Positions 8,033 through 18,349 of a DNA stretch of 64,000 nucleotides are shown here, piece by piece. The stretch is from Sva-07 sp963698565. Its GTDB lineage: Bacteria > Actinomycetota > Acidimicrobiia > Acidimicrobiales > Ilumatobacteraceae. The position numbers were made by a program, and so were the translations under genes. The notes under the pieces are model-generated. The model saw only the letters and a program-made list of their open reading frames with translations. It made no database searches and had not been told where the DNA came from. The stretch spans positions 1 through 64,000 of the forward strand of contig CAVORH010000010.1 in NCBI GenBank assembly GCA_963698565.1, given 5' to 3'. Numbering within the stretch: the first letter of the stretch is position 1; each line of letters begins with the position of its first letter.

Positions 8033-9406
8033 GTGAAGAAGGTACGCAGGGCCGCAGTGGCGGTGCTTGCACTGTCGTTGGTCGCCGCCGCATGTGGCAG
8101 CGACGACGACAGCGGGAGCAGCGAGGGCACGACCGCCACCGAGGGCACGACCGCCACCGAGGGCACCACCGCCTCGGGAGGCGACGACATGGAGGGGGCC
8201 GTCGAGATCCGCTGGCGCACCCGTCCCGACAACGATGCCGAAACCGAACTCTATTCCGGCATCAGCGACGAGATCGATGCCGCAAACGACGGCTTCACGC
8301 TGAGCTACGAGCCAGGTACCAACGAGGGCTCGCCCTACCAGGACCAGCTGGTCACCGAGATCGCGAACGGCACCGCGCCCGACGTGTTCTGGATCCCCGG
8401 TACCGACATCGCCCGCTTCCAGTCCGAAGGGCTGATCCTCGACCTCAATGAGCTGGCCGCGGCCGACGGGTTCGACACCAGCGAGTTCTACCCGGAGCCG
8501 ATGTACCACCTGACCTACGATCCGGAGACCGGTGCACCCGGCGACAAGCTGTGGGGTCTGCCCCGTGACGTGTCGACCTTCGCGCTGTACCTCAACAACG
8601 ACCTCATCGCCGAGGCCGGCGCCGACGACCCGCGTGCGCTCGCGGAAGCCGGCGAGTGGGACTGGGACGCCTTCAACGAGGTCGCCGAGCAGGTGACCGC
8701 GCTCGGTGGTGCCAACAAGGGCTTTGCCATGAACGGCTGGTGGGCGAACTACGGGGCGTTCATGAACGCTGCCGGCGGCGGCTTCTTCAACGAGGACCGC
8801 ACCGAGTGCGCCCTCGACACAGCGGAGTCCATCGAGGGCGTCCAGCAGGTCGTCAACGTCTACGAGAACGGATGGGCCGTGCCGTTCGGCGAGGACGGCG
8901 AGCCGCCGTGGAAGGCCGGCACCGTCGGCATGTTCACCAACGGCCGCTGGGCGACGCCCGGCGCTCGCGCCGATGTCGACTTCAACTGGGACGTCGTCGA
9001 GCTCCCGATCGGGCCCGGTGGCACACAGGGCAACTGGCTGTTCTGGGGTGCCTACGTGGTCAACGCCAACACCGAGCACCCGCAGGAAGCGTGGGAACTC
9101 GTGCAGGCGCTCACCAGCAGTGACACCCAGGCCCAGATCAGCGAGCTCGGGGCGAACATCCCGAGCCGCCAGAGCCAGGACGCGATCGATGCGTTCCTGA
9201 CCTTCACCCCGCCCGAGAACAACCAGGCGTTCATCAACGGTCTGCAGGACAGCCCCACCGCCGAAGGCCCGTTGTGGGCCGGCGACTGGCCGACCTTCGA
9301 CACGGCGATGAACGACGCGGTGACCGCCGTGATCAACGGCACCCGGACGGTCGACGACTACGCAGCCAAGATCTGCGACGAGACGGCCGCAGCGTTCGAC
9401 AGCTGA
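8033..9406 (+). CDS. ABC transporter extracellular solute-binding lipoprotein (sugar type)
   Basis: 457 residues from a GTG preceded by GGGAGGA. A lipoprotein signal peptide ends in LVAAAC (Cys21), followed by a low-complexity acidic/Thr linker (repeated EGTTAT) that tethers the protein to the membrane. The mature part is a family-1 carbohydrate-binding protein (MalE/UgpB-like), with ITNGTAPDVFWIPG-type and NWLFWGAYVVNANTEHPQEAWE segments typical of the fold. It delivers substrate to the permeases encoded next. The ligand cannot be named; the nearby galT suggests a galactose-containing sugar (inference). Confidence 0.93.
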   Translation: MKKVRRAAVAVLALSLVAAACGSDDDSGSSEGTTATEGTTATEGTTASGGDDMEGAVEIRWRTRPDNDAETELYSGISDEIDAANDGFTLSYEPGTNEGSPYQDQLVTEIANGTAPDVFWIPGTDIARFQSEGLILDLNELAAADGFDTSEFYPEPMYHLTYDPETGAPGDKLWGLPRDVSTFALYLNNDLIAEAGADDPRALAEAGEWDWDAFNEVAEQVTALGGANKGFAMNGWWANYGAFMNAAGGGFFNEDRTECALDTAESIEGVQQVVNVYENGWAVPFGEDGEPPWKAGTVGMFTNGRWATPGARADVDFNWDVVELPIGPGGTQGNWLFWGAYVVNANTEHPQEAWELVQALTSSDTQAQISELGANIPSRQSQDAIDAFLTFTPPENNQAFINGLQDSPTAEGPLWAGDWPTFDTAMNDAVTAVINGTRTVDDYAAKICDETAAAFDS

Positions 9407-9419
9407 CGACGTCACCTGA

Positions 9420-9458
9420 CCGGTGTTCACGACGTGCCCGGCACGTCGTGAACACCGG
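9420..9458 (+). terminator. Strong hairpin between binding protein and permeases
   Basis: A perfect 18-bp inverted repeat (arms 9420-9437 and 9441-9458, loop CCG) lies 14 bases after the lipoprotein stop. No T-run follows, so it probably acts as an mRNA-stabilising or partial-termination hairpin. Such a hairpin gives more binding protein than permease, as in malE-malF. Confidence 0.7.
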
Positions 9459-9527
9459 CTGGTCGAAGTGCGCCGAGCCTCACCGGGGCCCGGCAGTGTG
9501 CGCCCGATGGTGCAGGAGGGGGTGACG

Positions 9528-11249
9528 ATGGTCGACTCGACCGTGACGGGGCGCGAGACGCCGACCGTCGATCAAGGAGAACTCGAGAACAGATCGGTCC
9601 GACGGCTCGATCGTGGTCTGCAGCTCATCGTGCTGTGGCATGTCGCCGGCGCGGTGGCCGCGGTGGTGATGATGCTGCTCGCCAGCCGGTCGGGCGACGC
9701 CGAACTGCCCGCCACGATCGGCATCTTCCTCCGGGTCTTCGCGATCGCGACCTTCGTGGCTCACGCCGCAGCGGCCTTCGGGGTCTCGCAGCGACGCCGC
9801 TGGGGCCGCACCGTGTCGCTGGTCGTGACCTACCTCACCTTCGTGGTGGCGGTCGTCGCGGTCGTGCACCAGCTCGGCGGGTTCACGGCGATCGGCTCGC
9901 TCGGCGAGGGCCTCAGCAAGGCGGTGGTGCCGTTCGTCGTGATCGCGGTCGGATTGCTGTGGGTGCTGATCGCCGGTCAGATCGCCGCCGACAAGCCGAC
10001 CGCACCGGGACCGCGGCTCCTCCGCCGTGCCGGATTGGTTGTCGCCGCCATCGGTTCGGTCTGGTTCGTGATCGCCGCCGACCCGAGCGGCATGGTGTCG
10101 ACGGTGCTCGACCGCATCGTCCAACCGGTGACGATTGCGACCGTTCTGCTCGCGGTCGCATCGTTCGTCGCCACCCGGTTCATGTGGCAGCGCGACGTCG
10201 GGCGCATCTTCGGGACGACGGCAAGCGTCGAGCGCACGCTCACCGGGCTGGCGTTCCTCTCGCCCAACCTGCTCGGGTTCCTGTTCTTCTTCGCCGGCCC
10301 GGTGCTGTTCTCACTCGTGGTGAGCTTCTACGACTGGAAGACCACCGGCACCGGTCGCTCCTTCGTCGGCATCGACAACTACGTCGAGGCGCTCAGTCTC
10401 GACTTCGCCAGTGCCCCGGCCGCCAACGCAGGTGTGGAGGTCCTGAAGTCGAACTACCAGGTCCTGATGCATCTCGACTGGTTCGGCCAGAACTGGGTGA
10501 TCGGCGCTCGCGACGTCACGTTCTGGCTCTCGTTGCGGAACATCACGATCTTTCTCGTGCTGGCCGTGCCGCTCTCGGTCCTGCCTGCGCTCGGCCTGTC
10601 GAGCATCCTCGCTTCGCAGTTGCGGGGCATGAAGATCTTCCGTGCGGTGTACTTCATCCCGTCGGTGGCCGGCGTGATCGGTGTCGCGATCATCTGGGGT
10701 CAGCTGTTCCAGTCGACCGTGGGGTGGATCAACTACCTGCTCAAGCGCGCGGGTGACCTCCTTCCGTTCGTCGAGGCGCCCGCCGAGGGGCAGGCCTGGC
10801 TCAGCAGCAACACCACCGCGCTGCTCGCGATGGTGATCGTGTTCGCCTGGATGAGTTTCGGGTTCAACATCGTCCTGTACCTCGCAGGGCACCAGGCGAT
10901 CCCCAAGGAGCTCTACGAAGCCGCAGAGATCGACGGTGCCAGGGCCTGGAAGGTCTTCCGGCGCATCACCGTGCCCCAGCTGCGCAACACGACGTTCTAC
11001 GTGCTGATCACCACCTCGATCCTCGCGCTGCAGCTCTTCGACATCGTGTGGATCCTGTCGACGCCGCAGCCGGGAGGGCCCGACAACGCCACGATGACGC
11101 CTGTGATCGCGCTCTACAACGAGGCGTTCAAGGACAACAACCGTGGCTATGCGTCAGCGTTGGCGTGGGTGTTGTTCGCGATCATCTTCGTCTTCACGTT
11201 CGCGCAGTTCCGGCGCGATCGCGAGGGAGCGACGGGAGGCATGGCATGA
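9528..11249 (+). CDS. Sugar ABC transporter permease (MalF/UgpA-like) with extra N-terminal helices
   Basis: About 573 residues from the ATG at 9528, which follows AGGAGGGGG. Residues ~25-225 contain about six extra hydrophobic segments not found in minimal MalF-type permeases. From ~235 the conserved core begins (LTGLAFLSPNLLGFLFFFAGPVLFSL, shown here only in part by landmarks) and includes the cytoplasmic EAA loop EAAEIDGARAWKVFRRITVP that docks on the ATPase. It forms the transmembrane heterodimer with the next gene product. The stop overlaps the next start as ATGA, implying translational coupling. Confidence 0.9.
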   Translation: MVDSTVTGRETPTVDQGELENRSVRRLDRGLQLIVLWHVAGAVAAVVMMLLASRSGDAELPATIGIFLRVFAIATFVAHAAAAFGVSQRRRWGRTVSLVVTYLTFVVAVVAVVHQLGGFTAIGSLGEGLSKAVVPFVVIAVGLLWVLIAGQIAADKPTAPGPRLLRRAGLVVAAIGSVWFVIAADPSGMVSTVLDRIVQPVTIATVLLAVASFVATRFMWQRDVGRIFGTTASVERTLTGLAFLSPNLLGFLFFFAGPVLFSLVVSFYDWKTTGTGRSFVGIDNYVEALSLDFASAPAANAGVEVLKSNYQVLMHLDWFGQNWVIGARDVTFWLSLRNITIFLVLAVPLSVLPALGLSSILASQLRGMKIFRAVYFIPSVAGVIGVAIIWGQLFQSTVGWINYLLKRAGDLLPFVEAPAEGQAWLSSNTTALLAMVIVFAWMSFGFNIVLYLAGHQAIPKELYEAAEIDGARAWKVFRRITVPQLRNTTFYVLITTSILALQLFDIVWILSTPQPGGPDNATMTPVIALYNEAFKDNNRGYASALAWVLFAIIFVFTFAQFRRDREGATGGMA

Positions 11250-12445
11250 GCGTCAAGCGCAAAGGGCCCCGTGCCACGGCGGTGAAGGTCGCGACCTTCG
11301 CGCTCTTGATCACGGTGGCGATCATCGTGCTGTTCCCGTTCGTCGTCGCCGTGTCGACGTCGCTGAAGCGCAACACCGACATCTTCACGTACCCGCCGTC
11401 GCTCGTCCCCCGCACCGAGACCACGGTCACCGACCCCGAGCGCGGGCTCGACAACGCGACGGTCTACGTCCTCCCCGGACGCGACGGCGACTTCGCGCTG
11501 GTCGAGGACGACGTGCCCATCGCCGAGTTCCGGCGTCTCGACGATCCCGATGTCATCATCGCGAGACCGCCCGCCGACGGGACCGAAACCGACCGTACCG
11601 CTGTCATCGACGGCGAGGAGGAGACCGTCTACCTGCTCACCGTCGACGGCGAGGAGGTCGAGGTGTACCGCTCCCGTCTCACGGTCGGCGGCCTGTTCGC
11701 GCCGCTCGACGGCGAGGGTGAGTCCGTCGTCGAGCTGGTCAACCTGGCGACACCCGAGCGCGTGTTCGGCCCGAGGTTCGAGAACTTCTCCGAGGTCGTC
11801 ACGGAGAAGAACCTCGGACGGTCGTTGACGAACACGGTGCTCGTGACCATCGCCGTCGTCGTCGGCCAGATCGTCACCTCGGTGCTCGGCGGCTACGCGT
11901 TCGCGCGCATCGACTTCAAGGGTCGCGACCAGCTGTTCCTGCTCTACCTCGGGTCGGTGATGATCCCGTTCGTCGTGTTGATCATCCCGCTGTTCCAGCT
12001 GATGCTGCAGCTCGGCTGGACCGACAACCTCGTCGCGCTGATCATCCCGTTCGTCTTCACGGCGTACGGCACGTTCCTGATGCGTCAGTTCTTCCTCGGG
12101 ATCCCGAAGGAGATCGAGGAGGCGGCGCTGATCGACGGTGCGAGCCGCGCCACCATCCTGTGGAAGGTGATGGTGCCACTCGCTCGTCCGGCGATCGCCA
12201 CGTTGGCGACGTTCGGGTTCCTCTACGCGTGGAACTCGTTCTTCTGGCCGCTGGTCATCATCAACTCCGGCAACCCCGACAACGGTCTGCTCACCCTCAC
12301 CCTCGCCACGCTCGGGGGACGATCGAGCACCGACACCAACCTCGTGTTCGCCGGAGCGGTACTCGCCATGACGCCGCCGATCCTCGTGTTCCTGTTCGCC
12401 CAGCGCTACTTCGTCGAGAACTCCGCATCCAGCGGACTCAAGTGA
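11246..12445 (+). CDS. Sugar ABC transporter permease (MalG/UgpE-like) with large extracytoplasmic insert
   Basis: 399 residues. A first membrane helix (residues ~12-35) is followed by an unusual hydrophilic, acidic insert of about 150 residues before the MetI-type permease core starts near residue 185 (NLGRSLTNTVLVTIAVVVGQ). The EAA loop reads EEAALIDGASRATILWKVMVP. The insert is far longer than the short loop of standard MalG-type permeases; a role in contacting the lipoprotein is possible (inference). It overlaps the preceding permease gene by four bases and is followed nine bases later by the ATPase gene. Confidence 0.9.
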   Translation: MSVKRKGPRATAVKVATFALLITVAIIVLFPFVVAVSTSLKRNTDIFTYPPSLVPRTETTVTDPERGLDNATVYVLPGRDGDFALVEDDVPIAEFRRLDDPDVIIARPPADGTETDRTAVIDGEEETVYLLTVDGEEVEVYRSRLTVGGLFAPLDGEGESVVELVNLATPERVFGPRFENFSEVVTEKNLGRSLTNTVLVTIAVVVGQIVTSVLGGYAFARIDFKGRDQLFLLYLGSVMIPFVVLIIPLFQLMLQLGWTDNLVALIIPFVFTAYGTFLMRQFFLGIPKEIEEAALIDGASRATILWKVMVPLARPAIATLATFGFLYAWNSFFWPLVIINSGNPDNGLLTLTLATLGGRSSTDTNLVFAGAVLAMTPPILVFLFAQRYFVENSASSGLK

Positions 12446-12454
12446 GGCCTCACC

Positions 12455-13629
<1,175 letters not shown>

Positions 13630-13633
<4 letters not shown>

Positions 13634-14521
13634 CCGACGAACCCGCGGACGACCTGCTCATGAACCCGCACGTCCCCGCACCCGATCTCCGGGTGGATCC
13701 TCACCTGTCCACCCGTGTCCACTACGTCGGGAGCCGACAGCGCCGCCCGAACCTGCCGACGTCGGGCTGTCCGTTCTGCCCCGGCGGCCTGGAGGCGCCG
13801 GAGCCGTACGACGTGCGTTGGTTCACGAACCGCTGGCCGGCCATGCCGGGAGATCGGTGCGAGGTGGTGCTCTACACCTCCGATCACGATGCCTCGCTCG
13901 CCTCGCTCGGCCCCGCCGGCGTGCGACGCGTGATCGACCTCTGGGCGGAACGCACCGCGACACTGGGTGCGCGCGACGACGTCGACCTGGTGCTCGTGTT
14001 CGAGAACCGTGGTGCCGAGGTGGGTGCGACGATCGCTCACCCCCATGGTCAGATCTATGCGTTCGACCATGTCCCGCAACGGTCGCTCGCTCGTCTCGCC
14101 GCCGGTTGGCGCCCCGACCCGGAACCGGGCGACCGCCTCGTGGTCGGGCACCGTGGGTGGCACGCGGTGGTGCCCCACAGCAACCCGTTCCCGATTTCGC
14201 TGTCGATCGCTCCCACCGAGCGCCGCCCGGACCTGCCGGGGTTGTCCGACGACCGAGCGTGACGGACTCGCCGAGCTGATCGTCGACGTCTTCGGCCGGC
14301 TCGACAGCCTCTTCGACCAGCCGTTGCCCTACATGATGTGGCTCAATCAGCGACCGACGGTGCCGGCGGGGTTCGACGATGCATGGTTCAACATCGAGGT
14401 GGTCTCGCCCTGGCGCTCCGAGGGAGTGCAGCGGTTCATCGCCGCTGCGGAGGTGGCGACCGGGGAGTACTTCAACCCGGTGATTCCCGAGGAGCTGGCC
14501 GACCGGCTGCGCTCGGTGTGA
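13630..14521 (+). pseudogene. galT: Galactose-1-phosphate uridylyltransferase, frameshifted near its 3' end
   Basis: Transfers UMP between UDP-glucose and galactose-1-phosphate in the Leloir pathway. The TTG at 13630 overlaps the ATPase stop (TTGA); an ATG at 13660 is an alternative. Present are the zinc-ligand pair in CPFCPG and the catalytic AHPHGQIYAF with the nucleophilic histidine. Frame 1 stops at 14260. Removing one C at 14253-14254 joins LPGLSDD to ERDGLAELIVDVF and restores the C-terminal domain with LPYMMWLNQRP and ending at 14521, about 296 residues in total. All catalytic residues precede the shift. Either a recent mutation or a base-call error. Abuts the convergent SnoaL-like gene without a gap. 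Confidence 0.88.
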
Positions 14522-14992
14522 TCAGCCGCTCAACTCCTCGAGCATCGCCTTCATCTGGGCGTGGACCGCGTTGATCGCCTGGAGGGGACGCATCATCACC
14601 TTGAACTCGGTGATCAATCCCTCGTCGTCGCAGGTGATGATGTCGACGCCGTTGGCGTACTTGCCGTCGACGGTGGTCTCGAACTCGAGCACGGCATGGT
14701 GGCCCTGCAGGATCTCCTTGACGTACCGGAAGCCGCCACCCTCGGACTGATCGGCGCTTTCGGTGGTGACGGCGTCGGTGACGGTGCCGCTCTCGCCGCC
14801 GAGCGTGCCGCCCGCAGCCGTCAGATAGAGCTTGGTGATCTCGCGGCCCTGCTGGGGCGTGAAGACGATCGGCGACAGGAAGACGCAGTCCTCGTGGAGG
14901 ATCGCATCGAAACCGCCGGGGAGGTCACCACGCAGATGCCGGTGCCAGTTCTCGATGCAGCGTTCGATCGGAGCGTCGGCGTGGCTGCTCAT
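14522..14992 (-). CDS. SnoaL-like/NTF2-fold nuclear-transport-factor-2 family protein
   Basis: 156 residues. The start of the mature fold (ERCIENWHRHLRGDLPGGFD) and the closing VDIITCDDEGLITEFKVMMRP are typical of SnoaL-like proteins, a cone-shaped fold used for isomerases, cyclases and many uncharacterised binding proteins. No specific catalytic residue set can be recognised. Its ATG overlaps the stop of the upstream monooxygenase-domain gene by four bases (TCAT on the plus strand), so the two are co-translated and probably act in one small pathway. Confidence 0.8.
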   Translation of the reverse strand: MSSHADAPIERCIENWHRHLRGDLPGGFDAILHEDCVFLSPIVFTPQQGREITKLYLTAAGGTLGGESGTVTDAVTTESADQSEGGGFRYVKEILQGHHAVLEFETTVDGKYANGVDIITCDDEGLITEFKVMMRPLQAINAVHAQMKAMLEELSG

Positions 14993-15291
14993 CGGACGGG
15001 CCCGACCGCCGAGATCGTGTACTTCTTGATGTCGGCGCCGACGACCGGCAGGCCCTTGCTGTCCTGCTGCCACTGGGCCATGTGCTCACTCGCGAAGTGA
15101 CTGTCGAGCGCGCGCTGGTCGTCCCAGAGTTCGTAGAGCAGGATCCGGTTCGGATCGTCGGGATCCGGGGTGAAGGCGTACTCGCGACATCCGGGCTCCG
15201 CACGGGTGGCGGACACCATGGTCCGAACGGCGGCGAGGAACTGTTCGCGGCCGTCGTCCCGGGTCGTGATCGATCCTGCGACGATGAGCAT
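14989..15291 (-). CDS. Antibiotic biosynthesis monooxygenase (ABM) domain protein
   Basis: 100 residues, MLIVAGSITTRDDGREQFLA, with the ABM/YgiN ferredoxin-like fold signatures ATRAEPGCREYAFTPD and LYELWDDQRALDSHFAS. Small dimeric ABM proteins act on quinones or polyketides, or degrade heme; the substrate is not readable from sequence. First gene of a two-gene unit with the SnoaL-like gene, to which it is joined by a four-base overlap. The ATG at 15291 is chosen because upstream residues lack family resemblance. Confidence 0.88.
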   Translation of the reverse strand: MLIVAGSITTRDDGREQFLAAVRTMVSATRAEPGCREYAFTPDPDDPNRILLYELWDDQRALDSHFASEHMAQWQQDSKGLPVVGADIKKYTISAVGPVR

Positions 15292-15334
15292 GCGGCGACT
15301 GTAGTGACCGCCGCCGATCAGCGCCGGAGCGCGA

Positions 15335-15712
15335 TCACTCGGCGTCGGCGCCGGCCTGCTCCTCGGCGATCTGGCGACGGACGTCGTCCATGTCGATCGC
15401 ACGGATCTGGGTGATCAGGTCGTCGAGTGCGTGTGCGGGCAGCGCGCCGGGCTGGGAGAACAGCACGACGTTGTCGCGGATCGCCATCAGCGTGGGGATC
15501 GAGCGGATGTTGAAGTGGCCGGCGAGCTCCTGCTGGGTGTCGGCGTCGACCTTGCCGAACACGATGTCGGTGTGTTCCTCGGCCGCCTTCTCGAAGACCG
15601 GACCGAACTGGCGGCACGGTCCGCACCATTCCGCCCAGAAGTCGACGAAGACGGTGTCGTTGTCGTTGATCGTCTGTTCGAAGTTCTCGATGGTGAGTTC
15701 GATGGTTGACAT
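15335..15712 (-). CDS. trxA: Thioredoxin
   Basis: 125 residues from an ATG with an AGGAG ribosome site. Active-site WCGPC at residues 29-33, buried Asp in FVDFWAEW, and the cis-proline segment IRSIPTLMAI are all present. The C-terminal tail (about 20 residues, ending EEQAGADAE) is longer than in E. coli thioredoxin. Cytoplasmic disulfide reductase. Located 43 bases before the ABM-SnoaL pair in the same direction, so the three could be co-transcribed. Confidence 0.93.
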   Translation of the reverse strand: MSTIELTIENFEQTINDNDTVFVDFWAEWCGPCRQFGPVFEKAAEEHTDIVFGKVDADTQQELAGHFNIRSIPTLMAIRDNVVLFSQPGALPAHALDDLITQIRAIDMDDVRRQIAEEQAGADAE

Positions 15713-15885
15713 TGGGATGCTCCTGGATACTCCGGGGGGTACGTGTCCCCTCGTGCAACCGGGCACTCGGCTCGGGCATTCCCGCAGTCGCCGATCGATC
15801 GAATCACCCGGAGGAGGTGATCGCATCGGCGCTGTCGGCCGCGAGACTGAGCCGTCTTCAACTCACCTCCCGTCAGGAGTCCATC

Positions 15886-16275
15886 ATGCGTCCACTCGTC
15901 TCCCTGCTCATCGTCGCTGCACTCGCCGGATCGGCGTGTTCGAGCGACGACGAACCCAACACCTTCTGCGAGAATCGTGCCGAACTCGGCAGCGCCATCG
16001 AGGACCTCCGTGACGTCAACGTGCTCGACGACGGCATCGAGGCGTTCGACACCCAGCTCCAGGTGGTCACCTCCGACATCGACACGTTGCGCCAGTCCGC
16101 TGCCGAACTCCAGCCTGAGGTCGACGCGGTCAAGTCGTCGGTCGAGACACTGCGCTCATCGGTCGACGGAGCAGGCTCGGTCGCCGAGAAGGCGACAGCG
16201 CTGACCTCGGGCCTCGTCGCAGTGCAGGATGCCTGGCAGGCGCTCACCGACGCGTCGGACGCCGGCTGCGACTGA
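15886..16275 (+). CDS. Small lipoprotein with coiled-coil helix
   Basis: 129 residues. Signal peptide MRPLVSLLIVAALAG with lipobox LAGSAC; the mature chain is acidic and predicted helical with heptad-like spacing (LRQSAAELQPEVDAVKSSVE), so a coiled coil is likely. It has two further cysteines (one early in TFCENR and one near the C-terminus in DAGCD) that could form a disulfide. Unrecognised family; presumably anchored to the outer face of the membrane. CAGGAG precedes the ATG. Convergent with the next gene at four bases' distance. Confidence 0.75.
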   Translation: MRPLVSLLIVAALAGSACSSDDEPNTFCENRAELGSAIEDLRDVNVLDDGIEAFDTQLQVVTSDIDTLRQSAAELQPEVDAVKSSVETLRSSVDGAGSVAEKATALTSGLVAVQDAWQALTDASDAGCD

Positions 16276-16279
16276 CTCG

Positions 16280-16504
16280 TCAGGCGGGCTGGTTCTCCAC
16301 GATCTCGATCCATTGCGGATCGTTCTCGATCGGGAGGGTCCCGCCGCGGCGCTTGATCACGACCACGGCGACGACGATGCCGCCGAGGAACGCCAGGAGC
16401 ATGACCGCCCACTTGCGGTTCGAGCGGCCGCGGAGTTCATCGGTGGCTTCCGACAGCACTGCTGTCGCTGCCCTCCTGCCGGCGAAGGTGGCGATCAGTC
16501 CCAT
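16280..16504 (-). CDS. Small single-pass membrane protein
   Basis: 74 residues, MGLIATFAGRRAATAVL, with one hydrophobic segment (KWAVMLLAFLGGIVVAVVVI) flanked by basic residues and a short acidic C-terminal tail. Function unknown. An in-frame start four codons upstream (16516) is possible. It is separated by about 190 bases from the divergent alcohol dehydrogenase. Confidence 0.6.
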   Translation of the reverse strand: MGLIATFAGRRAATAVLSEATDELRGRSNRKWAVMLLAFLGGIVVAVVVIKRRGGTLPIENDPQWIEIVENQPA

Positions 16505-16695
16505 CTCCCCAACCATAGTGGCGCACGAGTGGTCACCAACCGGTGAGCGACGTGGTCCGAGCCGAGCGGATCGTCCGGCCCCCTCGCGAGCCGGTCACGT
16601 CGGCTACGTTGCGCTGACCCCGCCCTGCGAGTCGCGTCGTGGCGACGGGGCCATCCACCCGCCAACCCGTCGCACGTCGAGCGAAAGGATCTCCG

Positions 16696-17805
16696 ATGAG
16701 AGCCGCTGTCCTCAACACCATTCCCGGACTTCTCGACATCGAGGAGGTCGAGATCGGTGAGCCCGGGCCCCGTGAAGTGCTGATCCGCACCGTGGCGGCA
16801 GGGCTCTGTCACAGCGACCTGCACTTCATGGAGGGCAAGTACCCGTTCCCGTGCCCAGCGGTGCTGGGACACGAGTCGGCCGGTGTGGTCGAAGCAGTCG
16901 GTTCCATGGTGCACTACGTGCAGCCCGGCGACCACGTGATCACCTGTCTGTCGGCCTTCTGTGGTCACTGTTCGCAGTGCACCGACGGCCACCTGACCCT
17001 GTGCGAGAACAAGGGCACCGAGCTGGTCCGCCAACCCGGTGAGCCGCCGCGGCTCAGCCGCGCCGGTGGAGAGTCGGGCCGTGAGACGGTCAACCAGTAC
17101 CTCCATCTGTCGTCGTTCGCCGAGAAGATGTTGATCCACGAGCAGGCGTTGGTGAAGATCGACCCCGAGATGCCCCTCGACAAGGCGGCGCTGATCGGCT
17201 GCGGTGTCACGACGGGCCTCGGTGCGGTGTTCCGCACCGCCAAGGTGGCGCCCGGTGAGACCGTTGCGGTGATCGGTTGCGGTGGCATCGGCCTGTCTGC
17301 CGTCCAGGGGGCCCGGATCGCGGGTGCGAACAAGATCATCGCGATCGACATGAACGCCGGAAAGCTCGAACTCGCCCAGCAGCTGGGGGCGACCCACGTG
17401 GTGAACGCGAGCGAGGTCGATCCGGTCGCCGTCGTCAAGGAGCTGACCGGCGGAGGAGTCCACCACTCGTTCGAGGCGGTCGGGCTGAAGCAGACGGCCG
17501 AACAGGCCTACGAGATGCTGCGCAACGGTGGCCAAGCCACCGTGATCGGCATGATCCCGACGGGCACCAAGATCGAGGTGCTCGGCTCCGAGTTGCTCTA
17601 CGAGAAGACGCTGACCGGCTCGAACATGGGCTCGAACCAGTTCCGAACCGACATGCCGCGCTACATCGAGATGTACCTCGACGGTCGGCTCCACCTCGAC
17701 GAGATGGTGTCGAAGACGATCACACTCGACGAGATCAACGACGGTTTCGAGGACATGAAGACCGGCAACGTCGCGCGCAGCGTCATCCTCTTCGACGAGG
17801 TCTGA
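16696..17805 (+). CDS. Zinc-dependent alcohol dehydrogenase (MDR superfamily, class III-like)
   Basis: 369 residues. Catalytic zinc ligands in GLCHSDLHF and GHESAG, the structural-zinc cluster CGHCSQCTDGHLTLC, and the NAD-binding VIGCGGIGLSAVQGA are all present. Length and the GETVAVIGCGGIG context place it with class III/NDMA-dependent-type actinobacterial alcohol dehydrogenases. Oxidises alcohols or thiol-adducts of formaldehyde; the exact substrate is not certain. The ATG at 16696 has a GAAAGGA ribosome site. Convergent with the K+ channel gene, 9 bases away. Confidence 0.93.
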   Translation: MRAAVLNTIPGLLDIEEVEIGEPGPREVLIRTVAAGLCHSDLHFMEGKYPFPCPAVLGHESAGVVEAVGSMVHYVQPGDHVITCLSAFCGHCSQCTDGHLTLCENKGTELVRQPGEPPRLSRAGGESGRETVNQYLHLSSFAEKMLIHEQALVKIDPEMPLDKAALIGCGVTTGLGAVFRTAKVAPGETVAVIGCGGIGLSAVQGARIAGANKIIAIDMNAGKLELAQQLGATHVVNASEVDPVAVVKELTGGGVHHSFEAVGLKQTAEQAYEMLRNGGQATVIGMIPTGTKIEVLGSELLYEKTLTGSNMGSNQFRTDMPRYIEMYLDGRLHLDEMVSKTITLDEINDGFEDMKTGNVARSVILFDEV

Positions 17806-17814
17806 CCGCATCGG

Positions 17815-18294
17815 TCACCGGTCGGTGTCGCGGGAGGCGGGCTCGGCTCCCGCATCGCCAGACATCGACGCCTCGATGTGGTCGAGGCGCTCGCTGATCG
17901 ATGTGAGCGACGCCTCGATCCGGGCCATCGCGTCGGCTTCGTCGATCTGGCGTGTCTCGCCGGCCTGTTGCTGCGCGGCCTGGACGAACAGTGACGTGAC
18001 GGCCGCCGTCACGACGGTGATCAGGCCGATCGCGACCAGCATCACCGCCGAAGCGACGGCGCGACCGATCGACGAGGTCGGCGTGTTGTCGCCGTAGCCG
18101 ACCGTCGTGACGGTCTGCAACGTGAACCACAACGCGGAACCGAACGTCGGATACTCCTCGGCGTCGAAGACGCGAATCAGCACCGCGCCGGCGACCACCA
18201 TGCTGACCGTCACCGAGATGATCGCCGCAGTCGCATGACGCAGGGATCGCGGGTCGCGCAGGAACCGCTCGAACGATCGACGAACGCTGATCAT
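17815..18294 (-). CDS. Two-helix potassium channel protein
   Basis: 159 residues. Two membrane segments flank a pore loop with the K+ selectivity filter TVGYGD (FTLQTVTTVGYGDNTP). A C-terminal cytosolic helix with coiled-coil character (RIEASLTSISERLDHIEASM) probably assists tetramer formation; no RCK/TrkA-N domain is present, so gating is not by nucleotides. Integral membrane. The ATG at 18294 is used because upstream residues are not channel-like. Confidence 0.9.
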   Translation of the reverse strand: MISVRRSFERFLRDPRSLRHATAAIISVTVSMVVAGAVLIRVFDAEEYPTFGSALWFTLQTVTTVGYGDNTPTSSIGRAVASAVMLVAIGLITVVTAAVTSLFVQAAQQQAGETRQIDEADAMARIEASLTSISERLDHIEASMSGDAGAEPASRDTDR

Positions 18295-18349
18295 CGGTAC
18301 AGTTTCGCTGCGCGCGGGCGCGAGGCGGCAATCGGCAGCGACGTGTCGG

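Noticed and set aside
6776..9430. Open frame of 884 codons on the minus strand
   Set aside because: It is antisense to PhyH's 5' part, the DeoR gene and the sugar-binding lipoprotein, all with family motifs; high GC makes such long shadows common.
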